Shown here in pieces: positions 22,196-32,894 of a DNA stretch of 64,000 bases. The position numbers were made by a program, and so were the translations under genes. Source of the stretch: Tetraselmis striata (taxonomy: Eukaryota > Chlorophyta > Chlorodendrophyceae > Chlorodendrales > Chlorodendraceae); contig VCJN01002002.1 of the NCBI GenBank assembly GCA_006384855.1, positions 310,001 through 374,000 on the forward strand, written 5' to 3'. The notes below the pieces were generated by a model. It was not told where the DNA came from. It searched no databases and worked only from the letters and a program-made list of their open reading frames with translations. Every line of letters starts with the position of its first letter. Position 1 is the stretch's first letter.

Positions 22196-23003
22196 GGATA
22201 TAGGTATATATCCGGACAATGCTCTCCCGGCGGAGCCGACGTTGTCGTCTGGGTAACCCTGTGCAATCCCCTTTTCGCCGAAACCGGAGATTTCTCTAAT
22301 TCCAAACTAAACGCCATTTGTCTCCGATGCTTCTGGCAAATGCCTTGCTTGCCACGCTTTATCCATGTTATGAAAATGATATGGGTTCCCGTGCCATTAC
22401 TGTAGACGTACTTTCTTCCGGCGCCTTTGCGCAGTCTGATGAACCCCGAGTTCTAATTTTTCCTCGTTTTTCAGTGTTCCCCACGCGGTTCCCGTCTTTG
22501 TCCCGTGGGATCTGCATTTATATTCTGAATGCCGAGCTTGATATGATTTTGTCTCCCGACTTAGTTGGGGTGGTGTGGTATCCTTCCTAGGGTCATCATA
22601 TCATGCCCTCAACTTCTGCCTCTCGTAAGTCTAGGCCGCCGCTACAACTTCTAGGGCATGATGTAGTTATCTTGCCTATTTTCCGTTGCTGATGATTGTT
22701 GTTGAAATACACATGATCTTCCTATTTATGCCCCAATTTAGGATTTCCAGCCCTTTTGGTGTGTATTTCGGCATTGATAAGGGGTAGGTTGTTTCGGTCC
22801 CAAGACTCCCGCTGATGGTGCGACTTGGCTGCGTGCGCCTTTGGGAGCATGGCGCGGTGGCGCTAGATTTGTTGGAGCTCGGCACTTGTTAGCCGGGGCT
22901 CAGGATTGTTTTCTGGTCCCGGCGCGCGTCGCTTGTGATCTTTGAGGGTATGATATGAGTCCAGTTGATTAGGCTGCTTGGATTCCCTACGAAGGATGGT
23001 TTT

Positions 23004-23462
23004 CTAGAGCTTGATGGACAGGTTCGCGTCCCACCCGTCTCCGTAAATTCGCACCGCTCCCGCGTTGTGAGAAAGTCGGTGTTGTGGGAAATGAGCTCTC
23101 TTGGCTGAGCTGCGCTGCTGCGGCCGGACGTCCAGCTGCACGGGGACGGAACAAAAAGTCGACAAGGGCCATCCGGCGTCCGCCCTGGCGGTCGCATAAA
23201 GGTCTAAACGACCGAGCTGGCAAAGCGACTCGCTGCCGGGGGAGAGTAGCTCCAGCTCCACGACGCCGTTATGAGCGGTCAGGTTCCCCTTGGTACCGTA
23301 GCGGGTCTCCAACAAAACACGGTCATCCGGGGTCAAACGACCGGCAACAAATGCACCCCACGCCGTTAGCAGATCCACGCCCCGCATCAGGAAATCTGTC
23401 AATTCCTTGGTGCCAGCCTCGAAGCACCAGCGGTGGTATCCCACAAATACAACACGATGCAA
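23004..23462 (-). pseudogene. Possible tyrosine-recombinase remnant, C-terminal fragment
   Basis: The minus frame contains LTPDDRVLLETRYGTKGNLT, then VELELLSPGSESLCQLGRLD and YATARADAGWPL. The pattern of a K-rich strand followed by 'LC-x2-x-x-L-x-x-Y-x-x-A-x-x-x-G-x-PL' is like the segment before the catalytic H-x-x-R in Crypton/Ngaro/DIRS-type recombinases. No HxxR or tyrosine motif was recognised, and the frame becomes noise after residue ~110. The identification is weak. Confidence 0.3.
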
Positions 23463-23950
23463 ACGCCGCGATGCACCTCGGCAATGATCACTAGGTTAGC
23501 GGCAGTCCGCAAGATCAGCCCAACCATGAACCGGACAATTTCCGCCAAGGTTGCGTAGTCCAGCGGCACCGCTCCGCTCTCCACGTATCTCAGCTCAATC
23601 AAGTCACGTTTTCAACCGCTCATGTATTTGACGACGCTCGCAGCATATGCAGGATTGGCATGCTTTGGGACCCCCAGTTTACGCAAGGCCGTCGCCAGTT
23701 GCGAATGGGAATGCCGCAGATACCCCGGGGATGCAAGTCGGCTTCCGTCACGCATCGTCTTGCGCCCATGATGATGACGATGCCAATACATGCCAATAAA
23801 TTCATCAAAGAGTATTCGTAGCACGTCCCACTGGGTGCAGGTTTCCGGGTTAGGAGTCAACGGCGAGGGCACGGTACTCGCCCAGGTCTCGAACTCGCAA
23901 AATCCCGCGACGGCGCTGGGGGCCACATGCCTCTCGCAACGAGAAGACAC
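23399..23950 (-). pseudogene. Companion ORF fragments inside the inverted-repeat element
   Basis: Two minus-strand frames in the same phase (23612-23950 and 23399-23602) are separated by one stop. They encode TQWDVLRILFDEFIGMYWHR, ATALRKLGVPKHANPAYAAS and LAEIVRFMVGLILRTAANLV. The composition looks like real protein and leads into the frame ending at 23004, so one decayed protein of about 300 or more residues is likely. No family was recognised with confidence. Confidence 0.35.
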
Positions 23951-25149
23951 AATTGCGCGGCGTAAGCCTGAGCATTAGCCGAGCGAAGGGCATACTGCCG
24001 CACGAGAGCAGGGGCAGCCGTCACCAAAAAAGGCGGAGAACTAGTGCTTGGGCCGCGTCCCCAATCGTTCTCGCCATGGGGCGCAAGAAAGGCGTTGTGC
24101 AGCATCACCCGCAGTGACTGCGCCCAATCTTGACCGCCATGTTAAGGCGAGGAACAAAAGGCAATGACATCTAGTCTGCTCACGCAGAAAGAATGCAGCG
24201 TTTTCTCCCGTTCGTATATATACCGGGAAGTATATAGGGCAGCCACAAGGCGAGGCAGGCGACTGGGAATATAGGGAAGACTGTTGCAAACAACATCAAT
24301 GTCAATGCCAAGATACACACCACAAGAGCTAGAAATAGTGATTAAATGGGGAGAATAAATAGAAATGTCAATGTGTTTTTCAGCAACAAGTGTCAACAGT
24401 AGTTGATAGGGCAGATAACTGCATCATGCCTTAGGGCCTGTGGCAGTGGTCTAGGTGGACGAGAGGCATAAGTTGAGGGCATGGTATTTATGATGGCCCT
24501 TGGAAGGGTATCACACCACCCCAACTAAGTCGGAAGACAACAACAGAACAAGTTAAACATTTAAGATATAAGAACACAGATTCCACAGGATAAAGACGGG
24601 AACATGGTGGGGGTCACCACCAAATGTGGATAAAGATTAAGTTTGGGATTTATCAAACTGCGCAGATGCGCCGGAGGAAATGTGTCTACGATAGGGTTAC
24701 GGGATTCCAGGTCAAGTATAATAAAAGGCGACAAATCATGGCAGCCGAGGCACCTGCCAGCAGAGTCGAAGATGAATGGCATCAATTTCAGAATTATGGA
24801 AATCTCCGGGTTCGGCAGAAAGGGATTTCACGGGGTTATTCATGCGTTGGATCCATCGGGAGAAAAAAATCCAGAAAAATATCTGCAGATACCTTGTCAC
24901 CGGACAACGGAGGGCAACCAATTTGAAATCAATTGCATTTAATAACCGATGAGGCTGCGGAGGTTACAGGATTTAGTGCAAAGTTTTCGGGCATCATATG
25001 AACCGGAAAAGGAAGATCATGGGGCATGCCAAAAAGGGCAAGCCTATATTACAAAAGGAACGGCCGTAAGACGCGAACAAGGATCGCAAATTACAATAAC
25101 AACGGCATCCCGGGACTTCATATCGTGCATGATACATCGGAGGGATATA

Positions 25150-25942
25150 TAAATAATGATGATTATATGTATATTCCTATCATAATTCTTTTTTCAAATA
25201 AGCGCAGTTTGTAGTTGAAGTATTTAAGGGAAGATCCTATAAGATCGTAGAATCTAGGATCGTAGAATAAATAAGGGAAGAATCTAGGATCAAGAATAAA
25301 CATTCAGTACTTACCGCGCCACTGTGCCGGGGTGGCTCGAAACGGGACGGGAATAGGGTTTCATCTATTTTGAATACACGCACACAGTGCTATCGGCACT
25401 ATTACCAGCCCCCACCGCCCTCCTTGTGAGTAGTTGCACACGCAGCACCAATCGCATGTCGGCACCACTGCCGCCCCCAACCCCCAACGGCGGATACGCG
25501 GCAACGTGCGTATGTAGCTTCGACTGGTGCCGCCTCCCTTTGAAGGGTTTTAGTGCCGGGTGTTATAATTTTGCGGCGTACTAGCCCGAGATGTCGAGGC
25601 GGCATCTAGTGCGCGGCAATGCACAATGGTTGGAGAAAGTCAAAGCCACCCCCAGCCACTACCGTGTGCATATCTCCCACTTCTCGGCAGAGGATCGAGA
25701 AAGCAAAAACGGGCAGATGGGCATACGGGCCGCCGCTACCCCTCTCGACGGGTTGGCGTGATGCTGACGCGGGAGGAGCTCGGCGCTTTAACTAGTTGCA
25801 TGTTGTCTATGGCCGCTACGCGCTTTAAAGCACTAGCGACCCCATTGTTGCCCCCCCCCCCCCCCACCACCACCACCACCGTCTGTAAGCACAAGAATCT
25901 TAAATGCCAGAATTATTCCACAATATTACAGCACAAATCACA
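25150..25942. other. Interval without recognised genes
   Basis: It holds AT-rich repeats of 'ggaagaatctaggatc' (25240-25290) and a C15/(CCA)n tract at about 25850-25880. Nothing else is recognised. Confidence 0.35.
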
Positions 25943-26149
25943 TTAATTTTCCCCACGTTGGTTGGACTGCAGACATAATGTACCATTCACGTCTTCCGTG
26001 CTTTTGAAAAGATTGGCTTCGGCTGGAGGATTGGCATCCTCACGAGCATCATCCCACATTTCAAAGTGGCGGTCACTGATAGGGTTAAAATGAGCTCTGT
26101 CACCACTTTCTTTGTTGGCTTCGATACCAGTGCCGCGCTTCCGTGCCAT
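25943..26149 (-). CDS. Small unrecognised ORF, likely element-derived
   Basis: It runs from ATG at 26147-26149 and encodes MARKRGTGIEANKESGDRAH followed by an acidic FEMWDDAREDANPPAEANLF. Composition and codon use look protein-like, and the strand matches the two ORFs further right (26590-26991 and 27338-28237). It may be one module of the same decayed element. No family was recognised. Confidence 0.3.
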   Translation of the reverse strand: MARKRGTGIEANKESGDRAHFNPISDRHFEMWDDAREDANPPAEANLFKSTEDVNGTLCLQSNQRGEN

Positions 26150-26373
26150 CTACGATGTCCTGACAACAGAAACGGCACACGGCACTAAGGAGTTTTCACA
26201 TCATAGGTCTCACCCTCTCTTGGTTGGTTCCACTCGCACTTCATGGATGTGACGGGCATCTTCATCTCTTGCTCGAGCGCCCTTTGCATGCATGTGATGC
26301 ACGCACATTGGCAGCATGGTCAGGTGAACACATTGAGCGTTGCGTCGAGCTGGGGACTAACATCCAACTTGAG

Positions 26374-26991
26374 TCACCCGGTTACAATGGGAGTGCATGC
26401 CCTCCAGCCAGTCAGCTTCACCACATCAAGTTGTGCCCAGAATTGGTGCGGCCAAGGGCGTTGTGATGCATGTGCTTGCATCATGGAGAAACAACTTTTG
26501 GAGGCATTAGAAGCACGCGCTGGCGTGATTGGCTGTTGGTCATCGCATGTAGCACCATCCAATGATGTAACGTCCATGGCGCCAAGGTGTCACATGAGGC
26601 GCGGTAGGTGTGGCATCTCCATCACGCAATGCACTGCATCATTCAGCTTTTCACCAATAGCATGGGCGCTGTTGGCTCCCGAGACTAACAATTCGAAGTG
26701 GTTCACAATCAGGGCGAGCTCCCCGACAAGTGCGTGCTCAGACATGTCGCTCTTATTCACCATCGAGCGGTCGTCAGCAAGCACACCCTCCTCAAGAGCA
26801 GGCATGTTATCGGATTCCCAACCTTGGTGTGGAAACCACTGCATGAGAATGCTGTGCATGCGGTTGCCGTCCGGGCCTCGCAACTTGACTTGCTCACCTC
26901 GCATCCGCATGTCAAGCTCAGTTGCGAGTTTATTCTGCACTGCGACGAGCACCTCCGCATAGCGACTGTGTTGACAAACCAATGTTTGCAC
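26374..26991 (-). pseudogene. Unrecognised element-type ORF, interrupted by one stop
   Basis: A minus frame encodes ELDMRMRGEQVKLRGPDGNR, WFPHQGWESDNMPALEEGVL, SMVNKSDMSEHALVGELALI and AHAIGEKLNDAVHCVMEMPH. After a stop near 26578-26589 it continues in the same frame to 26374 (QFWAQLDVVKLTGW). The opposing plus frame of 239 codons is Ser/Cys-rich and is best explained as its antisense. It lies directly downstream of the XPG-like ORF on the same strand, so both may belong to one mobile or viral-derived unit. No family was named. Confidence 0.4.
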
Positions 26992-27337
26992 ACCATGCGC
27001 GAGTGCGCAGCCATACGCGCACGACTTGAAGTGTGGGATTGTTCTGCGGCCACGGTTGGGGTAGCAGCGAAGCCCGTTGGGTCATGTGCTCTCTGAGCAG
27101 TAATGCAAAGACGCCACTTGCTCCACACCAAGCAGCTCATTGACCTGCCCACCTGGTGTGATATTGCCAAGGGCACGCAGCTCTGCCTCCTTATTTGCGA
27201 TCGACTAGCTTAAAATATCCCACCGCTGGCAGGCTGTGAAACAATCCATGCATGTTTTGTCCACTACGTGTTTGGTATCGCAGTCATAACCCAAAGCATA
27301 TTTCAATGCGACCACAGTTGTGATCGATAGCCACCTT

Positions 27338-28237
27338 TTACCACTCTGCAACGTCCAAGTCTGGGTTCAAGTCCTTAAGGGCCAACGCCAAATGTTGCGA
27401 GTCGCCGTCCAAATCTGTGTTCTGAAACTTTGCTCCACGGGTAGCCGCATCAGTGATGGCCATGACCGCCTTTGCTGACCCAACACCTTTTACTTTTGTG
27501 CCATAATCACAAGCAGCGGCCACAACGTATGCCTTCAGGAAAGGCGCTTTGAAACGTGTCAGCGCAAGCGAAAAAGCGGTGTCGTACTTGCGTCCCACAT
27601 GCCAGTCATCACTGGGCTGAAGCAAGCGTTGGTAGTCTACAACGGAGCACCAACATGTACGCCAAGACACCTTAAAATAAGTGCGCTTGATGCCGTGGAT
27701 CACGAAGTCGCTATCCACAGTCCATGCACTGTCGATGATGCCTTGCGAGGCCGTGTACGCTAGATGACTATCTGCTTCGTACGGAGCGACAACGTACGCA
27801 ATACCTGAGAGCTTCCTGAGAGCTTCCATGAGAGCTTCCATGCAAACTGTAGTAGCATGCCAACCCAGTGTCTGCGTGGCTGCGACTGCTAGTTTATCCG
27901 GCGCAGCTTCACCGTGGTAAACTTGCGCAATATGCGCGGTGCGACGTTCCGCCCTAGCCTTATTCGTGGGGCACTTCACAGAAAATTGCCCGCCGCCGAA
28001 TACCAACACGATGTTCAACCCTTTGCCAATAGCGGCTTGGGCGCGCCGCCGTGCTGTTGTGCCAAGTATGGCGTAGTCGCCGTCCATGAGGTCGATAGCG
28101 TAGGCGTACGCGAGCTGGTGCATCCACACACACGCGTCAACGCCTACTACTTCCCCACGCACGGCTAGAGACATAGCTGTTACGGGTGACGAATTGCCCC
28201 GCGGCGCCGAGCTCGCATGCTTAAGCATACTCGTCAT
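27338..28237 (-). CDS. XPG/EXO1-like structure-specific nuclease, catalytic Asp altered
   Basis: A 299-codon intronless frame starts at ATG 28235-28237. The N-region has VVGVDACVWMHQLAYAYAID (the first catalytic Asp of FEN1/EXO1). The internal nuclease block is VVAPYEADSHLAYTASQGII followed by WTVDSDFVIHG, matching EXO1 A-P-Y-E-A-D and E-D-S-D. The H2TH-type region is AAACDYGTKVKGVGSAKAV. The segment that is normally V-F-D-G reads VFGGGQFSVK, so the second metal-binding Asp is Gly; activity is therefore doubtful. A three-fold repeat (gagagcttcc, 27805-27840) encodes KLSG/ALMEAL. It is short relative to host EXO1, has no introns and lies among repeats, so it is probably element-borne. The family call is firm; the role is unknown. 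Confidence 0.75.
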   Translation of the reverse strand: MTSMLKHASSAPRGNSSPVTAMSLAVRGEVVGVDACVWMHQLAYAYAIDLMDGDYAILGTTARRRAQAAIGKGLNIVLVFGGGQFSVKCPTNKARAERRTAHIAQVYHGEAAPDKLAVAATQTLGWHATTVCMEALMEALRKLSGIAYVVAPYEADSHLAYTASQGIIDSAWTVDSDFVIHGIKRTYFKVSWRTCWCSVVDYQRLLQPSDDWHVGRKYDTAFSLALTRFKAPFLKAYVVAAACDYGTKVKGVGSAKAVMAITDAATRGAKFQNTDLDGDSQHLALALKDLNPDLDVAEW

Positions 28238-28554
28238 CCCCACATTATTTCCAAGGTTAACTGCCCAAGACGGGTCGTACTAGGCCCGATGGTGGCGCGT
28301 TCCGGCCGAGTTCAGCCATGGCGCGGGGGTGATCAGCATGCGGCGCAAGCAAGTGGGTGAGCGCCCCAACAACAATATTCATGTAATTTGCTAGTACTGG
28401 ACTGGAGCTCTGGGGCGGCAGCCCGTTCTCCAGTCCCCGGTAGCTTTGTTTTCTAGTTCAGAATCCCGGAGTGCCGCGAAGTGTTGATGTATAGTACTGA
28501 AAAAAGGTTTCCTGGACGACTTTCCCTATAGCGATAACTGCTCGAACTGCTCAA

Positions 28555-28830
28555 ACTTGCGCATCGGTACATCCCTTGTCCGCTCGGTTGAGCGGTCGTC
28601 TCATACTCGAGAGGTCCCGAGATCGATTTCTGGTCGATGTATTTCGGCAATGTCGTCCCGGCGTGACTGTCTTGGGTTTACCCGGTTGATGCATTAGCCC
28701 TTCGGGGTTCGAATGAGGCAATGGTCTGCGGGCTATGCCAGACCTACGACTGCAGTTGGCACAAGAGGTCAAGTGCTAGGGGGGCTTCGGCCGATGTTCC
28801 GGAGCGAACTTCAGTTTTACTTTTTTGTGC
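28555..28830 (+). repeat. tRNA-derived SINE copy 1
   Basis: The head is tRNA-like: 'cgctcggttgagcggtcgtc' (A-box region), 'tctcatactcgaga' (an anticodon-arm-like stem-loop with CAT in the loop) and 'gagatcgatttctgg' (B-box like). The body follows with 'agcccttcggggttcgaatg' and the tail 'tacgactgcagttggcacaa'. It is probably derived from a Met-type tRNA and is not a functional tRNA gene because the acceptor stem does not pair. Confidence 0.6.
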
Positions 28831-28944
28831 ATCGTTCTTTTTCTATTCGGCACTCAGCATCGGACTACTACCGGTACTCCATTATAAGTATATTGATTGT
28901 TACACAAATATTCGCCGTTAGACATAGAAGTTGTTTGCCTTGAG

Positions 28945-29165
28945 TCATCGGCCAAAGCCACCCCAACACTTGGCCTAGGGCAGCACACTCCAATTGCTTG
29001 ACCTCGCGCCAATTGTAATCGTAGGTCTGGCAAAGCCACGGCACGTACCACCGCCTCATCCGAACCCCGAATAAGGGATAATGCATCAAGGTAAGCCGGG
29101 GGCACGGCGCCGGGTCGATACCATGAATCGACCGAGGTCACCGCTCGACCGAGCGGAATGTACCC
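28945..29165 (-). repeat. tRNA-derived SINE copy 2, inverted
   Basis: Read on the minus strand, it has the head 'ccgctcggtcgagcggtgac', then 'cggtcgattcatgg', 'attcggggttcggatgaggc' and the tail 'cctacgattacaattggcgc'. All three landmarks match copy 1 in the same order. It faces copy 1 with about 115 bases between them, a potential long hairpin. Confidence 0.6.
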
Positions 29166-29244
29166 GGTACATGTACATGTATACGCTGAATAGTATTTGC
29201 CGGCCGGTAGTGTCTAATATTAATACACGTACCGGGCCTCGTTG

Positions 29245-29660
29245 TCTGTCCGATTGGTAGAGCGGTGGTCTCCTACTCAGGTTCCTGGCTGTGTTATTTC
29301 ATGGCAATAATGTCGACCGGGCCCAGGTTTGTACCCAGTTGATATATTAGCCCTTCGGGGTTCGAATGAGGCAACGGTCTCATTGCTATGCCAACAGATT
29401 CCCCCCAAAACCCGACATGTGAATGGTATTTGGAGTATTTTTCGTTTTTTCTTTTAATAATTTCACATAAAAATAACACTAAACAACCTATAGCTATCAT
29501 AGTAGCACACCCCCTTAAAAAAATGGGCGACTCCCATCGAAGAATATCCTACCTTACAACCAGCTAAGAGACCTAAGAGTGCAATTGGCGCACGGGGTCA
29601 AGTGCCGACGGGGCGGCTTTTGCCAATGACCATGGGCGAAATTTACTTTATTTTTACACG
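29245..29660 (+). repeat. tRNA-derived SINE copy 3, interrupted
   Basis: The head 'tgtccgattggtagagcggt' with 'ggtctcctactcagg' and the body 'agcccttcggggttcgaatg' are at 29245-29395. The tail 'agtgcaattggcgcacgggg' continues at about 29576-29640. The intervening ~180 bases are AT-rich and foreign to the other copies, so this copy was interrupted or recombined. Confidence 0.5.
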
Positions 29661-32165
29661 TATCAAGTACTTGCATATTAATAAAGCAAATAATGATATA
29701 TCGCCATGTAGAAGCATTAGCATCCGATTTTTCGCCCCAGGGATAGGACTGGTAACAGCGAAATCCTAACTGACAAGTTGATTTGTCGTTTTGAGTGCCC
29801 CCTTTCTTTGAGCGCCCTTCTTTTCCCCTCTTCTGCTTCATGCACAAGCCCTACAAAGTATTGTCAAGCACTACAAAAGATGATGGTATATCAATGTTGG
29901 TGACGTGCCGCAAGTAGACATGCATTATTGGCCAGCATGCTATTGCGTTGCCACATGCAATACATGCACAAGAGGGAAACTACGAAGAAAACACACGTGA
30001 TTACATTGTGAAAGTGTTATTCAGTCCTTGCCCTCCCGGCCGAAGCCTACCATACTGTAATGATTGTATGTAATGATTCATGAATGCTACGATGTCAGTA
30101 CTATCGCATATTGATCTCTCGGACACTACGTTTGGCTGTGTTGCGCGCGACGGGTGCCAAGGTGCGCCGCGCATGATCGCATGTTGGCCGCTGCTGAGTA
30201 TATGCCCTCTTCGCGCGCACGGCCGTCATGCGTTGTTGCTCTTGCCGTTTTGACCCGATATTGTCGCGCACCCGTACGATCGGTTTAGCTCCCTTGTCTG
30301 ATTGTTGTTGACTGTTTAGACAGGCAAAACATTTCTCCACTGCATGGTCAATCAATCTCACGGGCATGGTCGGGCATGCTGGTCGGGGTGGATGTTGTGA
30401 GAGTGGGTGGCGGTGTGATGCTCACTCGCGGGTAATAAATTCTGCTGCGACGGGGGATGGATTGGAGCCTATAAACCGGTTGACGTGGCATCGTGGATAG
30501 GCGCGGCCGTACAAGTTGCTGCGGATTCTCCAGTACAGTATTAAGTACTGTTTGGGTTGCAGCATCTTATTTTGCGGATATCCGATAACCACATTTTTGG
30601 AGGGAGAAACGGGCAGCTAGAACAACAAACATGGTTGCAGCGTCTCTACGACGGCCGTTTAGGGAGCGATGCAGATACGGGAAGCCCTGGGCCGCGGACG
30701 ACGCTCCGTCCTCTAGAAAATTGCCAAAGCATTCTGCAAGACTAATTTAAGATTAAGTTTGAAATTTCTTACAATTTATTCCCCGCTTAGTCTTTGCTAA
30801 ACATGCCAATTGTCTTTCGGCCCGGCTGAACGATCATGCATAGAGTCCGCTAATAAAAGCGCGTGGCGTGGAGACGCCCTCTGAAGGCTAGGTACTTTGC
30901 AATCCATGTACTAATTTTGCATCAGTGGTACGGTACGCCGCACGAAAGCCATACGGGGCTTTACTACGCTCGTAAAAGGGCGCCTACATGTACTCGCTAG
31001 CCCGGCCGCAGAAACCGATTATCACGTGACCGCGCCGTAATATATGCGCATGATCCCGACATTTATTCTCCCCTAGAACTTGCAGTCTGCTCGTCTAGCT
31101 ATGCAACCCACCGGCCAAGGCCAAGCGGCGAGGCCGCTCGGCCCTCGCGCTACTGATGAGATTAGCCTTCGTCTTGAGTTAATGCCGGCGGTGTCCCCGA
31201 CACATAAAAGAACCGCCCAGAGCTCGGAGGTGAAGGCGGGGAAAACACACCCCCTGCACCGCTGGCCGTATGCTCGCTAATCGTGTGCAACACACCAGTG
31301 CCGGATCGCACGACAAGCGGCATCCGCCTGCCCACGCTCGTCCTAGCCGAGGTCACCGCCCGAGGGCGGCTTCCTCGACCCCGTGCATGGCTAGATTTGT
31401 TACGGCCGCCACCGTGCAAGGCTGCGACTCTGAGTATTGAAACGCCCCCCGTGCTTGGCGGGTCGCACCGAAGTACTACGAAAGCACATTAGAACTTATT
31501 CCGACTAGCCCTCGCGAGTAGGATGCCCCCGATCGAGTCGTACATACCGCGTTTCCTCACCCATAGGCGGATCTCGGAGAGGCCGACGCATGGCCAAGGT
31601 CGTATAGGGATTGTTTCTAGCAGCTCCCCGTACGTGGCTGATGCCCGGCGGCGCCGGCAGCGCTACCGGGACTAAGAGTATTATTTGAAAAGCCCCCCGT
31701 AGGGCTCACACGATGTTGAACCGCGGAGCTCACCCCCGTCATTCTATTGTCTAGCTTCATCAGATCATACGATTTCAATCACAAAGCCATGAACCGCCCG
31801 ACTCATGCGCAGCTTAGTAGCTCACCACTCCCTGGGCACCTCATCACGGACTCCTTACTGCTCAAGTAGGGAGACACGCACTATATGTTGATCACGGCAA
31901 TGCCCCGGTGACCTCCCGCACCGGCCCCCGTCAGTCTGTGAACGTTCCACTCCGAGCACTTCAGCATGCATATTTCCTTATCGCCTTTTGCAGCTAGTCC
32001 ATTTTAACATATACTCCGAGCACTTCAGCATGTTTTTCTGTCCTTATTAATATGTAGTCCTTTTTAGCCCTTTGTAGTCCGTGTTAGTTAGCACGAGATA
32101 GTACCAGCGCAGATACGGTACGGGTCGTAGCTACTTCTACTCATATGTACTACTTATGTATATAT
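29661..32165. other. Repeat-poor interval without recognised genes
   Basis: The dispersed repeat copy at 30634-30688 lies here, as does a doubled 'tccgagcacttcagcatg' at about 31952 and 32015. Frames at 31080-31490 are short and antisense-paired. No RNA gene or domain was recognised. Confidence 0.35.
30634..30688 (+). repeat. Dispersed repeat copy 2 (ctgcagcgtctctacgacgg family)
   Basis: It matches 9037-9092 over 'gcagcgtctctacgacggcc' and the following 'gttt/cttagg(g/c)agcgat' to 'ggaagccct'. The flanks differ, so this is a dispersed rather than a segmental duplication. Confidence 0.6.
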
Positions 32166-32168
32166 GAA

Positions 32169-32870
32169 GTAACTTGACAGTTGAATCAGCGATGCGTCGA
32201 TTTTTCAGAAAATTTTAAAAGAACGGGTTATATATCACTGGCCTATAGTTCCATGAATTGCATTCATTTGTGTGCTGGGGAGAGCGTCCCTACTGCGTGG
32301 AGCGGCGGCTGGCTGGTGGCGATGCCTGGTCGGTGGCTACCATGGCGGTTCCCGCCTTTGTTGGCCCGTAGCTGGATTTCCTTCTGGATTTCCTTCTGGA
32401 TTTCTGTGTGGATTTCTTGAATGTCGCGTCTAGCACATGTAATCATGAATTGCATTGCCAGCGCTTTGAAGTACCAGAGCTTTTTTTTCCATTACTAGGA
32501 GCGAGTAGCGAGTACCAGTATCATTACCAACAGTACCAGCAATACCAGCAGCGAGTAGCGAGTACCAGTACCAGCAGCGAGCGTTCGCATTGCCAGCGCT
32601 TTGAAGTACCAGAGTTTTTTCCCATTACCAGCAGCGAGTAGCGAGTACCAGTACCCATAGCCTCCCAACCGTGAGATTGTAATCGGACGGCTGTGTAATT
32701 AAGGACCATGGGCGGGCGGGTGGGTGGGTGGATTATAGTACTTAGTAGTACATTCCAGTAGATAAGCGCTTTAGTCATGCACCTCTAGGCCCGATCCGCT
32801 GCACCATACGGGTACCCGTACGGCAATAAAGCTCACCGCCGAAAAATCGACGCTTCGCTGGATAAAGTCA
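32169..32870 (+). repeat. Composite repeat copy 2 (A plus B units)
   Basis: It repeats in order the units at 20523-20615 and 21337-21692, but without the LINE fragment and with a different middle (32263-32440, ending in four 'ctggatttc' units related to 10088-10150). It therefore preserves a version of the composite repeat from before the LINE insertion. Confidence 0.8.
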
Positions 32871-32894
32871 CTCTCACATGCTGCTATGCGGGCG

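Larger units (their letters stand above)
21890..25150. mobile_element. 3.2-kb element with ~0.85-kb terminal inverted repeats
   Basis: The left arm (about 21890-22790) and the right arm (about 24285-25150) are reverse complements at an estimated 70-75%. Matched landmarks are 'gcgatatgaagtcccg' (left) against 'cgggacttcatatcgtgc' (right), 'catgccctcaacttctgcct' against 'aggcataagttgagggcatg', and 'tggtgtgtatttcggcattga' against its complement near 24300. The middle carries fragments of minus-strand coding sequence (22889-24108). Ends and target-site duplication were not fixed. A large inverted-repeat DNA transposon or a DIRS-like element are both possible. Confidence 0.7.

Noticed and set aside
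26243..26962. Plus-strand frame of 239 codons
   Set aside because: It is Ser/Cys-rich and best explained as antisense of the protein-like minus-strand ORF at 26374-26991.
28572..28640. Possible functional tRNA-Met gene
   Set aside because: The anticodon-arm-like and B-box-like parts are present but the acceptor ends do not pair, and the body repeats elsewhere as a SINE.
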